Positions 36,945-45,905 of a DNA stretch of 64,000 nt are shown here, one piece after another (the stretch's first letter is position 1; every line of letters starts with the position of its first letter). This DNA comes from Flavobacteriales bacterium (GTDB lineage: Bacteria; Bacteroidota; Bacteroidia; Flavobacteriales_G; JALEGO01), in NCBI GenBank assembly GCA_020628935.1, contig JAHDEG010000006.1:1-64000 (forward strand). The letters are read 5' to 3'. The translations under genes were made by a program, and so were the position numbers. Under the pieces are notes generated by a model. That model had not been told where the DNA came from. It ran no database searches and saw nothing but the letters and a program-made list of their open reading frames with translations.

Positions 36945-37267
36945 TTTAGTTTACCGTTACTTTTATGTCTGTCTTTATCTCTATTTGTTTTTTTTTCTAT
37001 GTTTTTTAGAAAAGCGGCTTCAAGGTTTACTCCTGTTTGATTGGCTATACATGTTAATACGAAAAATACATCTGCTAACTCGTCTGACAATTCGTTTTTA
37101 GAATCTGAAGGCTTTAAGCTTTGCTCTCCGTACTTCCTTGCCATTATCCGAGCTACTTCTCCAACCTCCTCCATTAATATTGCAGTGTTGGTTAATTCGT
37201 TAAAATATCTAACTCCGTATTTCTTAATCCAATCATCAACTACGGTTTGTGCTTCTGATATTTTCAT
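36941..37267 (-). CDS. MazG-like nucleotide pyrophosphohydrolase
   Basis: The 108-aa single-domain all-alpha NTP pyrophosphohydrolase has the metal-binding motif pair AILMEEVGEVARIMARKYG and SDELADVFFVLTCIANQTG. The acidic side chains coordinate Mg. Such short MazG-like or dCTPase-type enzymes clear non-canonical or excess dNTPs; the substrate is not readable from sequence. Its TAG stop shares a palindromic CTAG with the purS stop on the other strand. Confidence 0.88.
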   Translation of the reverse strand: MKISEAQTVVDDWIKKYGVRYFNELTNTAILMEEVGEVARIMARKYGEQSLKPSDSKNELSDELADVFFVLTCIANQTGVNLEAAFLKNIEKKTNRDKDRHKSNGKLN

Positions 37268-37276
37268 AGTATTGTA

Positions 37277-37305
37277 AAATAAAAAGGCCGCTTAAGCGGC
37301 CTTAA
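37277..37305 (-). terminator. Terminator of the DUF4412-like gene
   Basis: AAGGCCGCTTAAGCGGCCTT (37284-37303) is a perfect 20-bp palindrome. On the minus strand it is followed by TTTTTATTTTA. The opposite side has a weaker T tract, so it mainly serves the minus-strand transcript. Confidence 0.88.
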
Positions 37306-37327
37306 TTCTTTTATGATTTATTCTTTT

Positions 37328-37969
37328 TTATTTTTCGAATTTAACGTAGTTAGAAGGTATTTCGAAAAGAGAATCTTCAACTGATTTTTCCTCAATTTTC
37401 TCAGCTTCTAAGCTCATTCTAACGCTACCGTCCATCCCTTTTTCTGTGCCTTTAGTTGTGAACCTTCCGTCAATACCAGGAACTTCTAACCAATATTTTG
37501 AAAGACGATCTTTTCTGTTAAGTGTTCTTAACATAGCCTCAAAAAAGCTAAACTTTGTTTCATCTGTAACCCAATAAGAAACAATTGTAGACTCCATTTT
37601 ACTCATTACAACCCATTCAGTACAATCGTAACCAACCATCTTTTGCTTTTTGCTTGTTTTAGTTACTTGAGGCGTTACTTTAACAGGTGGTTTATTATTA
37701 GTGGCATCCATGTATAGCTTTCTATCAGGACTTAAAGCTGTAACCATGTCTTTTTTAGTGTCAATTAACATAATACCTTTTACCTTACCTTCTGGGCCAA
37801 ACTCGTCAATACGCACCTTTGATCCCTTAACGTAATAAGTATATTTTGTAATTTCTGATCCTTTTACTTTTTTAAAGTCTATAACCCCTTCAAATTGAGC
37901 GTTAGCCGAAGTTGTTAAAGCAATAAAAGCAGTTACAACCAGTGTTTTTAATGTTATTAATTTTTTCAT
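37328..37969 (-). CDS. Exported DUF4412-like protein
   Basis: The 213-aa protein has a signal peptide ending at TTSANAQ (about residue 24). The mature part, starting FEGVIDFKKVKGSEITKYTYYVKGSKVR, matches the GLPGLI/DUF4412 type of small Bacteroidota exported proteins with a lipoprotein-carrier-like beta fold (YDCTEWVVMSKMESTIVSYWVTD). Function is unknown; a lipid or lipoprotein-binding role would be guesswork. The ORF-track start adds 31 residues without a signal; the ATG at 37969 places the signal peptide first. A weak TATTTTAG box precedes it, and it is monocistronic. Confidence 0.75.
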   Translation of the reverse strand: MKKLITLKTLVVTAFIALTTSANAQFEGVIDFKKVKGSEITKYTYYVKGSKVRIDEFGPEGKVKGIMLIDTKKDMVTALSPDRKLYMDATNNKPPVKVTPQVTKTSKKQKMVGYDCTEWVVMSKMESTIVSYWVTDETKFSFFEAMLRTLNRKDRLSKYWLEVPGIDGRFTTKGTEKGMDGSVRMSLEAEKIEEKSVEDSLFEIPSNYVKFEK

Positions 37970-38033
37970 TTTATTCAGTTTAATGTTACTAAAATAAGTA
38001 TTTACTTGAACTATAAAGCAATTACCCTGCCAA

Positions 38034-38069
38034 ATATTTAGTGAAACACCAAAGTTTATCACTAAATAT
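38034..38069. promoter_or_regulatory. Palindromic site between the DUF4412-like gene and hpt
   Basis: ATATTTAGTGA (38034-38044) and TCACTAAATAT (38059-38069) form a perfect 11-bp inverted repeat with a 14-nt spacer. It sits 65-100 bp upstream of the DUF4412-like start and about 95 bp upstream of hpt. No T tract follows, so an operator is more likely than a terminator. Confidence 0.5.
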
Positions 38070-38115
38070 GTATCTAGAAAATTAAACGATTATAATAGCA
38101 TAAGGTTAATGATAT

Positions 38116-38142
38116 GTTTAATTAGTTTTAGTTTAATTAGTT
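38116..38142 (+). repeat. Tandem 12-nt direct repeat in the hpt promoter
   Basis: GTTTAATTAGTT occurs at 38116-38127 and again at 38131-38142, a 15-bp period, directly upstream of the -7 box and covering the -33 region. Confidence 0.6.
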
Positions 38143-38149
38143 ACATTTG
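38142..38149 (+). promoter_or_regulatory. hpt promoter -7 box
   Basis: TACATTTG matches TAnnTTTG exactly and lies 15 nt before the ATG at 38165. The ORF-track TTG start lies inside this box and is rejected. Confidence 0.7.
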
Positions 38150-38164
38150 CAAAAGCCTTTTTTT

Positions 38165-38704
38165 ATGAGAGACGTACAACTGCACGATAAAACCTTTAAA
38201 ACACTCATATCTGAAGGGGCTCTGAGCGAAAAAATATCATTAGTTGCCAAAAAAATAAATATTGATTATAAAGGCAAATGCCCGATAGTTATTGTTGTTT
38301 TAAATGGAGCTTTTATGTTCGCCTCGGATTTAGTAAAGCTTTGCACTTTTGACATGAAGCTAGTTTTTACTAAGCTATCTTCTTATCACGGAACAGAAAG
38401 CTCTGGAGAAATAAAAGAAATCATTGGTATAGATTTAAACCTTCTAACCGGTGAAGACATAATACTTATAGAGGATATTGTTGATACCGGAGGAACAATT
38501 AGCTACTTACATAATCAAGTTTCTAAAGCTAATCCAAAGAGTATTTCTGTTGCAACATTACTTTATAAACCAGATGCATATAAAAAAGACATTAAAATTG
38601 ATTATATAGTTGAATCTATTGCTAACAAATTCGTTGTTGGGTATGGGTTAGATTATGATGAATTAGGCAGAAACCTATCAGATATTTATGTTTTAAAGGA
38701 TTAA
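38165..38704 (+). CDS. hpt: Hypoxanthine phosphoribosyltransferase
   Basis: The enzyme salvages hypoxanthine or guanine to IMP or GMP with PRPP. The 179-aa protein is a type I PRTase with VVLNGAFMFASDLVK near residue 45, the flexible-loop region TKLSSYHGTESSGE, and the PRPP motif ILIEDIVDTGGTI near residue 100. The purine-contact segment FVVGYGLDYDELGRNL near the C-terminus is also present. The PorV/PorQ-like barrel gene follows after 2 bp, so the two may be co-transcribed. Confidence 0.94.
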   Translation: MRDVQLHDKTFKTLISEGALSEKISLVAKKINIDYKGKCPIVIVVLNGAFMFASDLVKLCTFDMKLVFTKLSSYHGTESSGEIKEIIGIDLNLLTGEDIILIEDIVDTGGTISYLHNQVSKANPKSISVATLLYKPDAYKKDIKIDYIVESIANKFVVGYGLDYDELGRNLSDIYVLKD

Positions 38705-38706
38705 GT

Positions 38707-39540
38707 ATGAGATTTATATCCCCACTAATATTATTTTTTTTCATCAATAATACACTAATTTCACAACAAGTTGGAACGAGTGCCCAATCTGAAGGTCTTG
38801 GTGGAATTACCACGGTTATATATAATGAATTTTCTGCTATTAACAATCCTGCAACCTTAGCTGAAAACAACTCATTTAGCATTGGATTAAACGTAAAAAG
38901 CCTTTATTTAATTAATGATTTACAATCTGGAATATTATCAACTAGCATACCTTTAAAAAATGGAGCTATCGGAGCTTATGTTAATACTTGGGGCATAGAT
39001 CAATTTTTGAACTTCACAACCGGTATTTCTTATGGACAAAAAATAAACTCTAACATTTCTATTGGCGTCTCTACCTACTTTAGAAACATTAGTTTTGGGC
39101 AGCCATACCTTAATTTCAAAAGACTGGGAGCTAATATTGGGTTAACGTATAAGCCTATTGATAATTTTACTATTGGAATTTCTTTCTCAGACTTCATTGG
39201 AGCTAATTTAATAGAATCTGATACACAAGCATCTGAAAATTTATTTTTAGGGAGAGTTGGTGTAAAATACCAAATCTCAGAAAAAGTTTTTGCTATGCTC
39301 GAAGTTGAAGAAAGCGTTAGATATACTACTAGAATTAGGATTGGAGTAGGTTACAAGATCTCCAATTCGTTTACCGTAAGAGGTGGTATTGGTCTTCAAC
39401 CGCAAGAATTGAGCTTTGGAATAGCGTATACTCCAACTAATCTAAAACTAAACATTTCTAATATGTTTCATTCTGTTTTAGGGCATTCACCTTCTTTATC
39501 ATTGGGATACGTATCAAATAAAAATCAAAAAGGTGAATAA
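38707..39540 (+). CDS. PorV/PorQ-like outer membrane beta-barrel protein
   Basis: The 277-aa protein has a signal peptide ending near residue 20. The N-terminal pattern AQSEGLGGITTVIYNEF followed by NNPATLAEN is that of the PorV/PorQ/UPF0164 group. The rest is alternating short beta strands rich in Gly and aromatic residues. It lacks a nearby sortase or T9SS gene. Its end overlaps by 8 bp the GTG start of the helix-hairpin-helix barrel protein, so the pair is probably functionally linked. Confidence 0.68.
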   Translation: MRFISPLILFFFINNTLISQQVGTSAQSEGLGGITTVIYNEFSAINNPATLAENNSFSIGLNVKSLYLINDLQSGILSTSIPLKNGAIGAYVNTWGIDQFLNFTTGISYGQKINSNISIGVSTYFRNISFGQPYLNFKRLGANIGLTYKPIDNFTIGISFSDFIGANLIESDTQASENLFLGRVGVKYQISEKVFAMLEVEESVRYTTRIRIGVGYKISNSFTVRGGIGLQPQELSFGIAYTPTNLKLNISNMFHSVLGHSPSLSLGYVSNKNQKGE

Positions 39541-41611
39541 GCTATTTAAGACGTTTGTCATATCAGCTGTATTCATATTTAGTTTCAGTTATTTAAGCTT
39601 TTCTCAAAAAATTAAAAGCCTTGAACTACCTCCGCTATTACAGCAAAAAATAGAGGATATTTTAGAAAACAGCGAGACAGGAGAAATTGATGCACTTGCG
39701 CTGCAAAATAACTTATATGGTTATTTAGAATTTCCTTTAGATATAAACAAGGCCTCAAGAGAAGAGCTAAACGAACTCATCCTTTTAAACGATATGCAAA
39801 TTCTCCAATTAAAAAAACACATTGCTGATAATGGTCCATTACTAGAAAAATATGAGTTACAAGCTGTGGAAGGATTTGACTTAGCAACTATTCAAGCAAT
39901 TTTGCCTTTTATCACAATTGCTGGTAATAATGGTTTAAAAGAAGAATTACAAGGGAGGATATCTCAAGAGGCAGTAGTCACTTACAGAAGACTACTTGAA
40001 AAACAAGAAGGCTTTAGTGTAAATATTGATGAAAGTAGGCGGTATTTAGGAGATCCAAATTATTTATCGTTTAGATATAACGTTAAAACACGTAGGTTAA
40101 GTGCTGGATTCGTAGCTGAAAAAGATGCAGGAGAACAATTAATTAATCCAAAAAATAAGGTTGGTGTAGATTATTTATCGGGCTATGTATTTGCAAAAAA
40201 CATTGGAATCTTTAAACGAGTTGCATTGGGTGATTATAAGCTTGAGTTTGGTCAAGGATTAAGTGTTTGGACATCTAGAGCATTTGGTAAAACAGCCGAT
40301 ATTTATAGTGTAAAGAGAAATACTAATACCATTGATCCGTTTAGGTCTATAGACGGTAATCCTTTTATGCGAGGTGCAGCGGCAATGATTAGAAATAATA
40401 AGTGGGAAATCACACCTTTTATTTCATACAATAGCTATGATGCAACAGTTAATAATGTTGAGACAGATAGCTCAATTTTTGGTCTTGATAACGATATTCA
40501 GTTTAGCTCCTTTTATTCTAATGGCTTTCATCGTACAGAAGCAGAATTAAATAAGAAGAATAATGTAAATATTTTGCATGCAGGAGTAATACCCAAGTAC
40601 AAGTTTAATAGTGGTTCAGTAAGTTTATTAGCTGCAAACCGAACGATATTAAACGGCACTTTCACTCCAAGAATAGATAAATTCAACACCTTTGCTGTTG
40701 ATAGTACAAAAAACTCAACTCAACTAGCTTTATCTTATGACTATATTTGGAAAAATATACTTTTCTTCGGAGAAGCATCAAGAAACTTAAATGGAGGACT
40801 AGGGTTAATTCAAGGAGCTATTATTAGTTTAGACCCTAAATTAAATTTAATATTTCATTATAGAGACTATGCAAGAAACTTCATTTCATTTGTATCAAAT
40901 CCTATTAGAGAAGTCTCAAACACATCAGAAAGAGGCTTATATACGGGTTTAGAATTACAAATAACTAAAGGCATCTCATTTAGCGGTTATTACGACTACT
41001 TTAATAATACATGGCCAACAAGAAGCAATTACGGTGTTAATGGTGGATATGAATATTTAGCTCAATTAAATTTTATTAAATCTAAAAAAACGACTTTCTA
41101 CATCCGTTATAGGGAAGAACAAAAAAGAAGGAATAATAACATCAGCAATTTTGCAAACTCAGATTTACAAACTAGGAGAAACTTAAGATTTCATTTACAA
41201 ACAAAACCAAGTGAAACGTTTGTGTTAAAAACCCGGATTGAATTTAGCGACTTTAATTTTCTTGAAGATATAAGCAAAGGTGTATTATTATATCAAGACT
41301 TAAATTTTAGCCCATTAAATAGTAATTTTTCATACACATTTAGGTATGCACTTTTTGATACAGATGATTTTAATTCAAGAATTTATGCTTACGAAAATGA
41401 TGTTTTGTATTCTTTCTCTGTTCCAGCATACTACTCTAAGGGCAGCAGAGTATATGGTATGATTAACTGTAGAATTGGTAGAAATATAAAACTGCAAGTT
41501 AGGTTAAGCCAAACCCTATATGAAGACCGAAATACCATTGGTAGTGGTTTAACCGAAATACAAGACAACTCTAGAACAGACCTAAGAACTGTTTTAAAAA
41601 TTAAATTCTAG
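39533..41611 (+). CDS. Helix-hairpin-helix protein with predicted outer membrane barrel
   Basis: The 692-aa protein has an N-terminal signal peptide (about residue 25, SYLSFSQ). A ComEA-like tandem helix-hairpin-helix unit spans about 75-130 (DINKASREELNELILLNDMQ, then YELQAVEGFDLATIQAIL). About 550 residues follow with strand-like alternation, ending in LRTVLKIKF with a C-terminal Phe, as in outer membrane barrels. ComEA-type modules bind DNA without sequence preference, but the usual Gly-rich hairpin is degenerate here (LNDMQ, GFDLA). The start is GTG, overlapping the previous gene by 8 bp. Similar long HHH proteins recur in Bacteroidota genomes without a known role. Confidence 0.75.
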   Translation: MNKLFKTFVISAVFIFSFSYLSFSQKIKSLELPPLLQQKIEDILENSETGEIDALALQNNLYGYLEFPLDINKASREELNELILLNDMQILQLKKHIADNGPLLEKYELQAVEGFDLATIQAILPFITIAGNNGLKEELQGRISQEAVVTYRRLLEKQEGFSVNIDESRRYLGDPNYLSFRYNVKTRRLSAGFVAEKDAGEQLINPKNKVGVDYLSGYVFAKNIGIFKRVALGDYKLEFGQGLSVWTSRAFGKTADIYSVKRNTNTIDPFRSIDGNPFMRGAAAMIRNNKWEITPFISYNSYDATVNNVETDSSIFGLDNDIQFSSFYSNGFHRTEAELNKKNNVNILHAGVIPKYKFNSGSVSLLAANRTILNGTFTPRIDKFNTFAVDSTKNSTQLALSYDYIWKNILFFGEASRNLNGGLGLIQGAIISLDPKLNLIFHYRDYARNFISFVSNPIREVSNTSERGLYTGLELQITKGISFSGYYDYFNNTWPTRSNYGVNGGYEYLAQLNFIKSKKTTFYIRYREEQKRRNNNISNFANSDLQTRRNLRFHLQTKPSETFVLKTRIEFSDFNFLEDISKGVLLYQDLNFSPLNSNFSYTFRYALFDTDDFNSRIYAYENDVLYSFSVPAYYSKGSRVYGMINCRIGRNIKLQVRLSQTLYEDRNTIGSGLTEIQDNSRTDLRTVLKIKF

Positions 41612-41647
41612 TCGTTTTTCAAATTTAGAGGTTATTACTATATCTCT

Positions 41648-41655
41648 TATATTTG
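41648..41655 (+). promoter_or_regulatory. lpx operon promoter -7 box
   Basis: TATATTTG is an exact TAnnTTTG match 22 nt before the lpxD ATG. Confidence 0.7.
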
Positions 41656-41677
41656 CCAACTTATACAATACTTGAAA

Positions 41678-42697
41678 ATGGTAGACATTTCAGCTTTAGA
41701 GTTATCAAATATTATTAATGGTGAAGTACAAGGTGATCCTAATGTTAGAGTAAATACCCTGAGTAAAATAGAAAATGGTAAGAATGGATCATTATCTTTT
41801 TTATCCGATTTAAAATATATCTCTTTTTATAAGGATTGTAACGCATCAATCGTAATTCTAAACAAAAGCTTTAAAAATTTTATTGAAGAAAAAAAATCGT
41901 CTACTTTAATTTGGGTTGATGATGCTAGAACTTGCTTTGCAGCTATACTGAAGTTTTACGCAGAATCTAAACAAATAAAAAAAACAGGCATTCATCAAAA
42001 TTCAGTTATTTCTAAATCTTGTGACATATCTAATGGGGTTTATATTGCTGCTAATGTTGTCATTGGAGAAAACTCAAAAATTGGCGACAACTCAAAAGTA
42101 TTCGAAAATGTAGTTATAGGAGATAATGTAACTATCGGATCAAATACAATTATAAAAGCTGGTGTTTGTATATATGATGATTCAATAATAGGTAATAATT
42201 GCACTATTCACTCAGGAGCAGTTATAGGATCTGATGGTTTTGGATTCGCACCTAATCAAGAGAATAAATATGATAAAGTTTATCATATTGGAAATACTAT
42301 TTTGGAAGACCATGTTGAAATAGGAGCAAATACTACCATTGATAGAGGTACTTTAGGTTCTACCGTTATAAAAAAAGGTGTAAAGCTAGATAATCTTATT
42401 CAAATTGCTCATAATGTAGAAATAGGAGAAAACACTGTAATTGCTGCTCAAACTGGCATAGCCGGCTCAACTAAAATTGGCGCAAATTGCATGATTGGAG
42501 GGCAAGTGGGTATTGTTGGTCACATTGAAATTGCCAATGAAGTTAAAATAGCTGCTCAATCGGGTATTTCTCAGAGTATTAAAAAAGTTGGATCAATTGT
42601 ACAGGGTTCGCCTGCATTTAATATCATGGACTACAAAAAATCCTATGTTCTATTTAAAAACTTACCCTCTATAAAAAGGAAAGTTGACTCATTATAG
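41678..42697 (+). CDS. lpxD: UDP-3-O-(3-hydroxyacyl)glucosamine N-acyltransferase
   Basis: LpxD adds the second hydroxyacyl chain in lipid A synthesis, using acyl-ACP. The 339-aa protein has an N-terminal substrate-recognition domain (residues 1-95). A left-handed beta-helix of hexapeptide repeats follows (about 100-310, such as [20 protein letters not shown]), with the catalytic-His region [10 protein letters not shown] near 245. The ATG at 41678 is preferred over the TTG at 41672. It is the first gene of lpxD-lpxC/fabZ-lpxA-lgt, with spacings of 18, 1 and 20 bp. Confidence 0.95.
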   Translation: MVDISALELSNIINGEVQGDPNVRVNTLSKIENGKNGSLSFLSDLKYISFYKDCNASIVILNKSFKNFIEEKKSSTLIWVDDARTCFAAILKFYAESKQIKKTGIHQNSVISKSCDISNGVYIAANVVIGENSKIGDNSKVFENVVIGDNVTIGSNTIIKAGVCIYDDSIIGNNCTIHSGAVIGSDGFGFAPNQENKYDKVYHIGNTILEDHVEIGANTTIDRGTLGSTVIKKGVKLDNLIQIAHNVEIGENTVIAAQTGIAGSTKIGANCMIGGQVGIVGHIEIANEVKIAAQSGISQSIKKVGSIVQGSPAFNIMDYKKSYVLFKNLPSIKRKVDSL

Positions 42698-42715
42698 AAT
42701 ACGAATAAAAGACGT

Positions 42716-44101
42716 ATGATAGAATATCAAAAAACAATAAAACAAGAATTCTCAGTTCACGGAAGAGGGCTACATACCGGTAAGGAAGTAACAATCACTG
42801 TAAAACCGGCTCCTGAAAATCATGGTTACAAATTTAAAAGGATTGATTTAGATAGTCAACCCATTATTAAAGCTGATGCTGACCTTGTCGTAAGCACTGA
42901 AAGAGGCACTACACTCGAATACAATAAAGCCAGAGTGTATACAACCGAACACTTACTAGCTGCATTGTACGGAAGTGAAATTGACAACGCTCTAATTGAG
43001 TTAGATGCTCCCGAACTCCCTATCATGGACGGTAGTTCAAAGGCTTTTGTCGAAAAAATAACTGAGGTAGGCATTCAAGAACAAAAAGACGTTAAAAAGT
43101 TTTTATACCTCCAAGAAAATATAAAATACGAAGATCCTAAAAAGCAGGCCGAAATACTTGCAGTACCCGATAACGAAATGAGGGTAACCGTAATGGTAGA
43201 TTATAACTCGCCATTACTTGGAACTCAGCATGCTTCAATGTATAATTTAAGGGAGTTTGCTTCTCAAATTAGTAATTCACGGACGTTTGTTTTTTTACGG
43301 GAAGTAGAATTTCTATTAAAACAAGGTTTAATCAAAGGTGGCGATGTAGATAGTGCCTTGGTTATGGTGGATCAAGAGGTCTCTAAAGAAAAACTTAGTG
43401 AATTAAGAACATTATTTAATAAGCCAAACATTGACGTTCAGGGTATTGGTATGTTAAATAATGTAACTCTTAGGCATGAAAATGAGCCTGCTAGACATAA
43501 ACTGCTAGATATTGTTGGAGATTTAGCTTTAGTAGGTGCTCCAATTAAAGGTCATGTTTTAGCAGCACGACCAGGGCACAAAACTAACGTTGAATTTGCA
43601 AGAATGCTTAAAAGAATTTTTGTTGGTCAAAAAAATTCAGCACCTGTATTTGACTTAAACAACACTGTTAAAGACATCAACCAAATAAAAGCCCTTTTAC
43701 CTCACAGGCATCCATTTTTATTAATCGATAAAATCATTGAGCTTGGAGACGAGCACATTGTTGGAGTGAAAAACGTAAGCTACACAGAATCTTTTTTTCA
43801 AGGGCATTTTCCTGAAAACCCAGTAATGCCGGGGGTTCTTATAATTGAAGCAATGGCACAAACAGGCGGTATTTTAATTTTACAACAGGTACCGGATCCA
43901 GAAAACTACCTAACATATTTCATGAAAATTGATAAGGTAAAATTTAAACAAAAAGTAGTACCGGGCGATACCTTAGTTATGAGATTAGAGCTTTTAACAC
44001 CAATTAGGCATAGTATTGTAAATATGAAAGCTAGTGCTTACGTAGGTAAAACTCTTGTAGCAGAAGGCGAGCTAATGGCTCAAGTATCCAAAGTGAAGTA
44101 A
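42716..44101 (+). CDS. lpxC-fabZ: Bifunctional UDP-3-O-acyl-N-acetylglucosamine deacetylase / 3-hydroxyacyl-ACP dehydratase
   Basis: This is a fusion typical of Bacteroidota. Residues 1-310 are LpxC, the zinc deacetylase committing step of lipid A synthesis, with TTEHLLAALYGSEIDNA, a catalytic-type NEPARHKLLDIVGDLAL and GHVLAARPGHKTN. Residues 325-461 are FabZ, the hot-dog dehydratase of fatty acid elongation, with LLPHRHPFLLIDKI and GHFPENPVMPGVLIIEAMAQ, which carry the catalytic His and Glu. The two enzymes compete for the same hydroxyacyl-ACP pool, so the fusion fixes their ratio. lpxA follows after 1 bp. Confidence 0.97.
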   Translation: MIEYQKTIKQEFSVHGRGLHTGKEVTITVKPAPENHGYKFKRIDLDSQPIIKADADLVVSTERGTTLEYNKARVYTTEHLLAALYGSEIDNALIELDAPELPIMDGSSKAFVEKITEVGIQEQKDVKKFLYLQENIKYEDPKKQAEILAVPDNEMRVTVMVDYNSPLLGTQHASMYNLREFASQISNSRTFVFLREVEFLLKQGLIKGGDVDSALVMVDQEVSKEKLSELRTLFNKPNIDVQGIGMLNNVTLRHENEPARHKLLDIVGDLALVGAPIKGHVLAARPGHKTNVEFARMLKRIFVGQKNSAPVFDLNNTVKDINQIKALLPHRHPFLLIDKIIELGDEHIVGVKNVSYTESFFQGHFPENPVMPGVLIIEAMAQTGGILILQQVPDPENYLTYFMKIDKVKFKQKVVPGDTLVMRLELLTPIRHSIVNMKASAYVGKTLVAEGELMAQVSKVK

Positions 44102-44102
44102 T

Positions 44103-44876
44103 ATGATTAGCAATAAAGCAGAAATTGAGGAGGGAGCAACCATTGGTAAAAATGTTACTATTGGAGCATTTACTTATATAGCAGCCGATGTCATAATTGG
44201 TGATGGAACTTGGGTAGGATCAAATGCAAACATATTAGATGGAGCAAGAATTGGCAAAGACTGTAAAATATTTCCGGGAGCAGTAATTTCTGCAATACCT
44301 CAAGACTTAAAGTTTGAAGGAGAAAAAACAACTGTTAAAATTGGGGATAATACAACCATTAGAGAGTGTGTTACCATTAACAGAGGTACAAAAGATAGAT
44401 TCTCAACAGAAGTCGGCTCAAACTGCTTAATTATGGCTTATGTTCATATTGCTCATGATTGTTTCGTAGGTGATTATTGCATTTTAGCAAATTGTGTAAA
44501 TTTAGCTGGGCACGTTACCATTGAAGATCATAGTATACTAGAAGGCTTGGTTGCTGTTCAGCAGTTTGTTAAGATTGGTTCTCACTCATTTGTAACTGGC
44601 GCTTCACTAGTTAGAAAAAATATACCTCCATTTGTAAAGGCCGGAAGAGAGCCCGTTCAGTACCTAGGTGTAAATAGTGTTGGCTTAAAGCGTAGAGGTT
44701 TTAATAACGATATCATAAGGCAAATCGAAGATCTTTATAGAATCATTTATGTTAAGCATAACAATGTCTCAAAATCTGTCACTATTGCCGAAAGTGAAAT
44801 ACCATTTAGTGAAGAGAAACTACATATCCTGAATTTTATTAAAGATTCAGAAAAGGGTATTATGAAAGGTGCTTAA
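44103..44876 (+). CDS. lpxA: UDP-N-acetylglucosamine acyltransferase
   Basis: LpxA carries out the first acylation of UDP-GlcNAc in lipid A synthesis. The 257-aa trimeric left-handed beta-helix protein has hexapeptide repeats from residue 5 to 185. The catalytic-His segment MAYVHIAHDCFVGDYC lies near residue 120, and the DLKFEGEKTTVKIGDNTTIR segment is characteristic of LpxA. A helical C-terminal domain follows (GVNSVGLKRRGFNND). Confidence 0.96.
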   Translation: MISNKAEIEEGATIGKNVTIGAFTYIAADVIIGDGTWVGSNANILDGARIGKDCKIFPGAVISAIPQDLKFEGEKTTVKIGDNTTIRECVTINRGTKDRFSTEVGSNCLIMAYVHIAHDCFVGDYCILANCVNLAGHVTIEDHSILEGLVAVQQFVKIGSHSFVTGASLVRKNIPPFVKAGREPVQYLGVNSVGLKRRGFNNDIIRQIEDLYRIIYVKHNNVSKSVTIAESEIPFSEEKLHILNFIKDSEKGIMKGA

Positions 44877-44896
44877 TATATAATTGATATTTCATT

Positions 44897-45700
44897 ATGA
44901 TAGATTCTTTAGCATTTATAAGCTGGACAGTAGACCCTCAAATCATCAAACTAGGACCGCTACAATTAAGGTGGTATGGTTTATTATTCGCATTGGGCTT
45001 TGTAATAGGCAATGCAATTACTAAAAAGATTTTTGCCCATGAAAATGTTTCAGAATCTTGGTTAGATAGTCTTAATATTTATATGTTGTTTGGTACTATT
45101 CTAGGTGCCAGGCTAGGTCACGTTTTTTTTTATGAATGGGGTTATTATTCACAACATTTATCTGAAATACCTAAAGTTTGGGAAGGAGGATTGGCTAGTC
45201 ACGGTGCGGCTATAGGAATAATTATTTCTCTAATTATTTATTCTAAAAAAATAACGAAAAAAAGTGTTTTTTGGATTTTAGACATAATAGTAATATCGGT
45301 TGCTTTAGCAGCTTGTTTTATTAGATTAGGTAACCTTATGAACCACGAGATTATCGGTAATGTAACAGATGTGCCATGGGCATTCATCTTTCATAGAGTT
45401 GATCTACTTCCAAGACACCCTACTCAGTTATACGAATCAATATTTTATTTATTTATCTTCTTAATTCTTTTTTGGAGTTACTGGAAAAGAAAAGCTATAA
45501 ATTCTCCGGGGCTACTTTTTGGAATGTTTCTGTTTTTATTGTTTACCTGGCGGCTTTTTATTGAGAGTTTTAAGGAAAATCAAGTAGCTTTTGAAAACGA
45601 ATTAACTTTGAATATGGGGCAATTATTAAGCATTCCCTTACTTCTTATTGGTCTATACTTCATTTTCAGAAACAGCAACTACAAGCAGTTGTTAAAGTAG
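44897..45700 (+). CDS. lgt: Prolipoprotein diacylglyceryl transferase
   Basis: Lgt attaches diacylglycerol from phosphatidylglycerol to the lipobox cysteine of prolipoproteins. The 267-aa membrane protein has about seven helices. Key segments are LRWYGLLFALGFVIG, GARLGHVFFYEW, WEGGLASHGAAIGI, and RLGNLMNHEIIG near residue 140, which contains the essential Arg and the Asn/Glu signature. PRHPTQLYES follows near 175. It is probably the last gene of the lpx run. Confidence 0.95.
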   Translation: MIDSLAFISWTVDPQIIKLGPLQLRWYGLLFALGFVIGNAITKKIFAHENVSESWLDSLNIYMLFGTILGARLGHVFFYEWGYYSQHLSEIPKVWEGGLASHGAAIGIIISLIIYSKKITKKSVFWILDIIVISVALAACFIRLGNLMNHEIIGNVTDVPWAFIFHRVDLLPRHPTQLYESIFYLFIFLILFWSYWKRKAINSPGLLFGMFLFLLFTWRLFIESFKENQVAFENELTLNMGQLLSIPLLLIGLYFIFRNSNYKQLLK

Positions 45701-45845
45701 TATATAGCCTTAAATTCAAGCTGTATCTAGTTTCTACTTCTCTTGGTCTCTTAATCCATACAAAAACATCTCAGCGCACTTGTGCCACCTTCAGAGCGTT
45801 TATCAACTCCATATATTATATAATGTAAATGAAGGCACACACTAA

Positions 45846-45885
45846 AATAAAAAAACCGCCAGTCATTGAGAATGATTGGCGGTCA
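45846..45885 (-). terminator. Terminator of the act-cta operon
   Basis: ACCGCCAGTCATT and AATGATTGGCGGT form a 13-bp stem (one G-T) with a 3-nt loop. Read on the minus strand it is followed by TTTTTTTATT. It lies 21 nt past the ctaD stop. Confidence 0.92.
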
Positions 45886-45905
45886 AAGTTTATAAATAGT
45901 AGAGA

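Noticed and set aside
42716-44101. LpxC-FabZ fusion as a novel fusion
   Set aside because: This fusion is a known and common feature of Bacteroidota.
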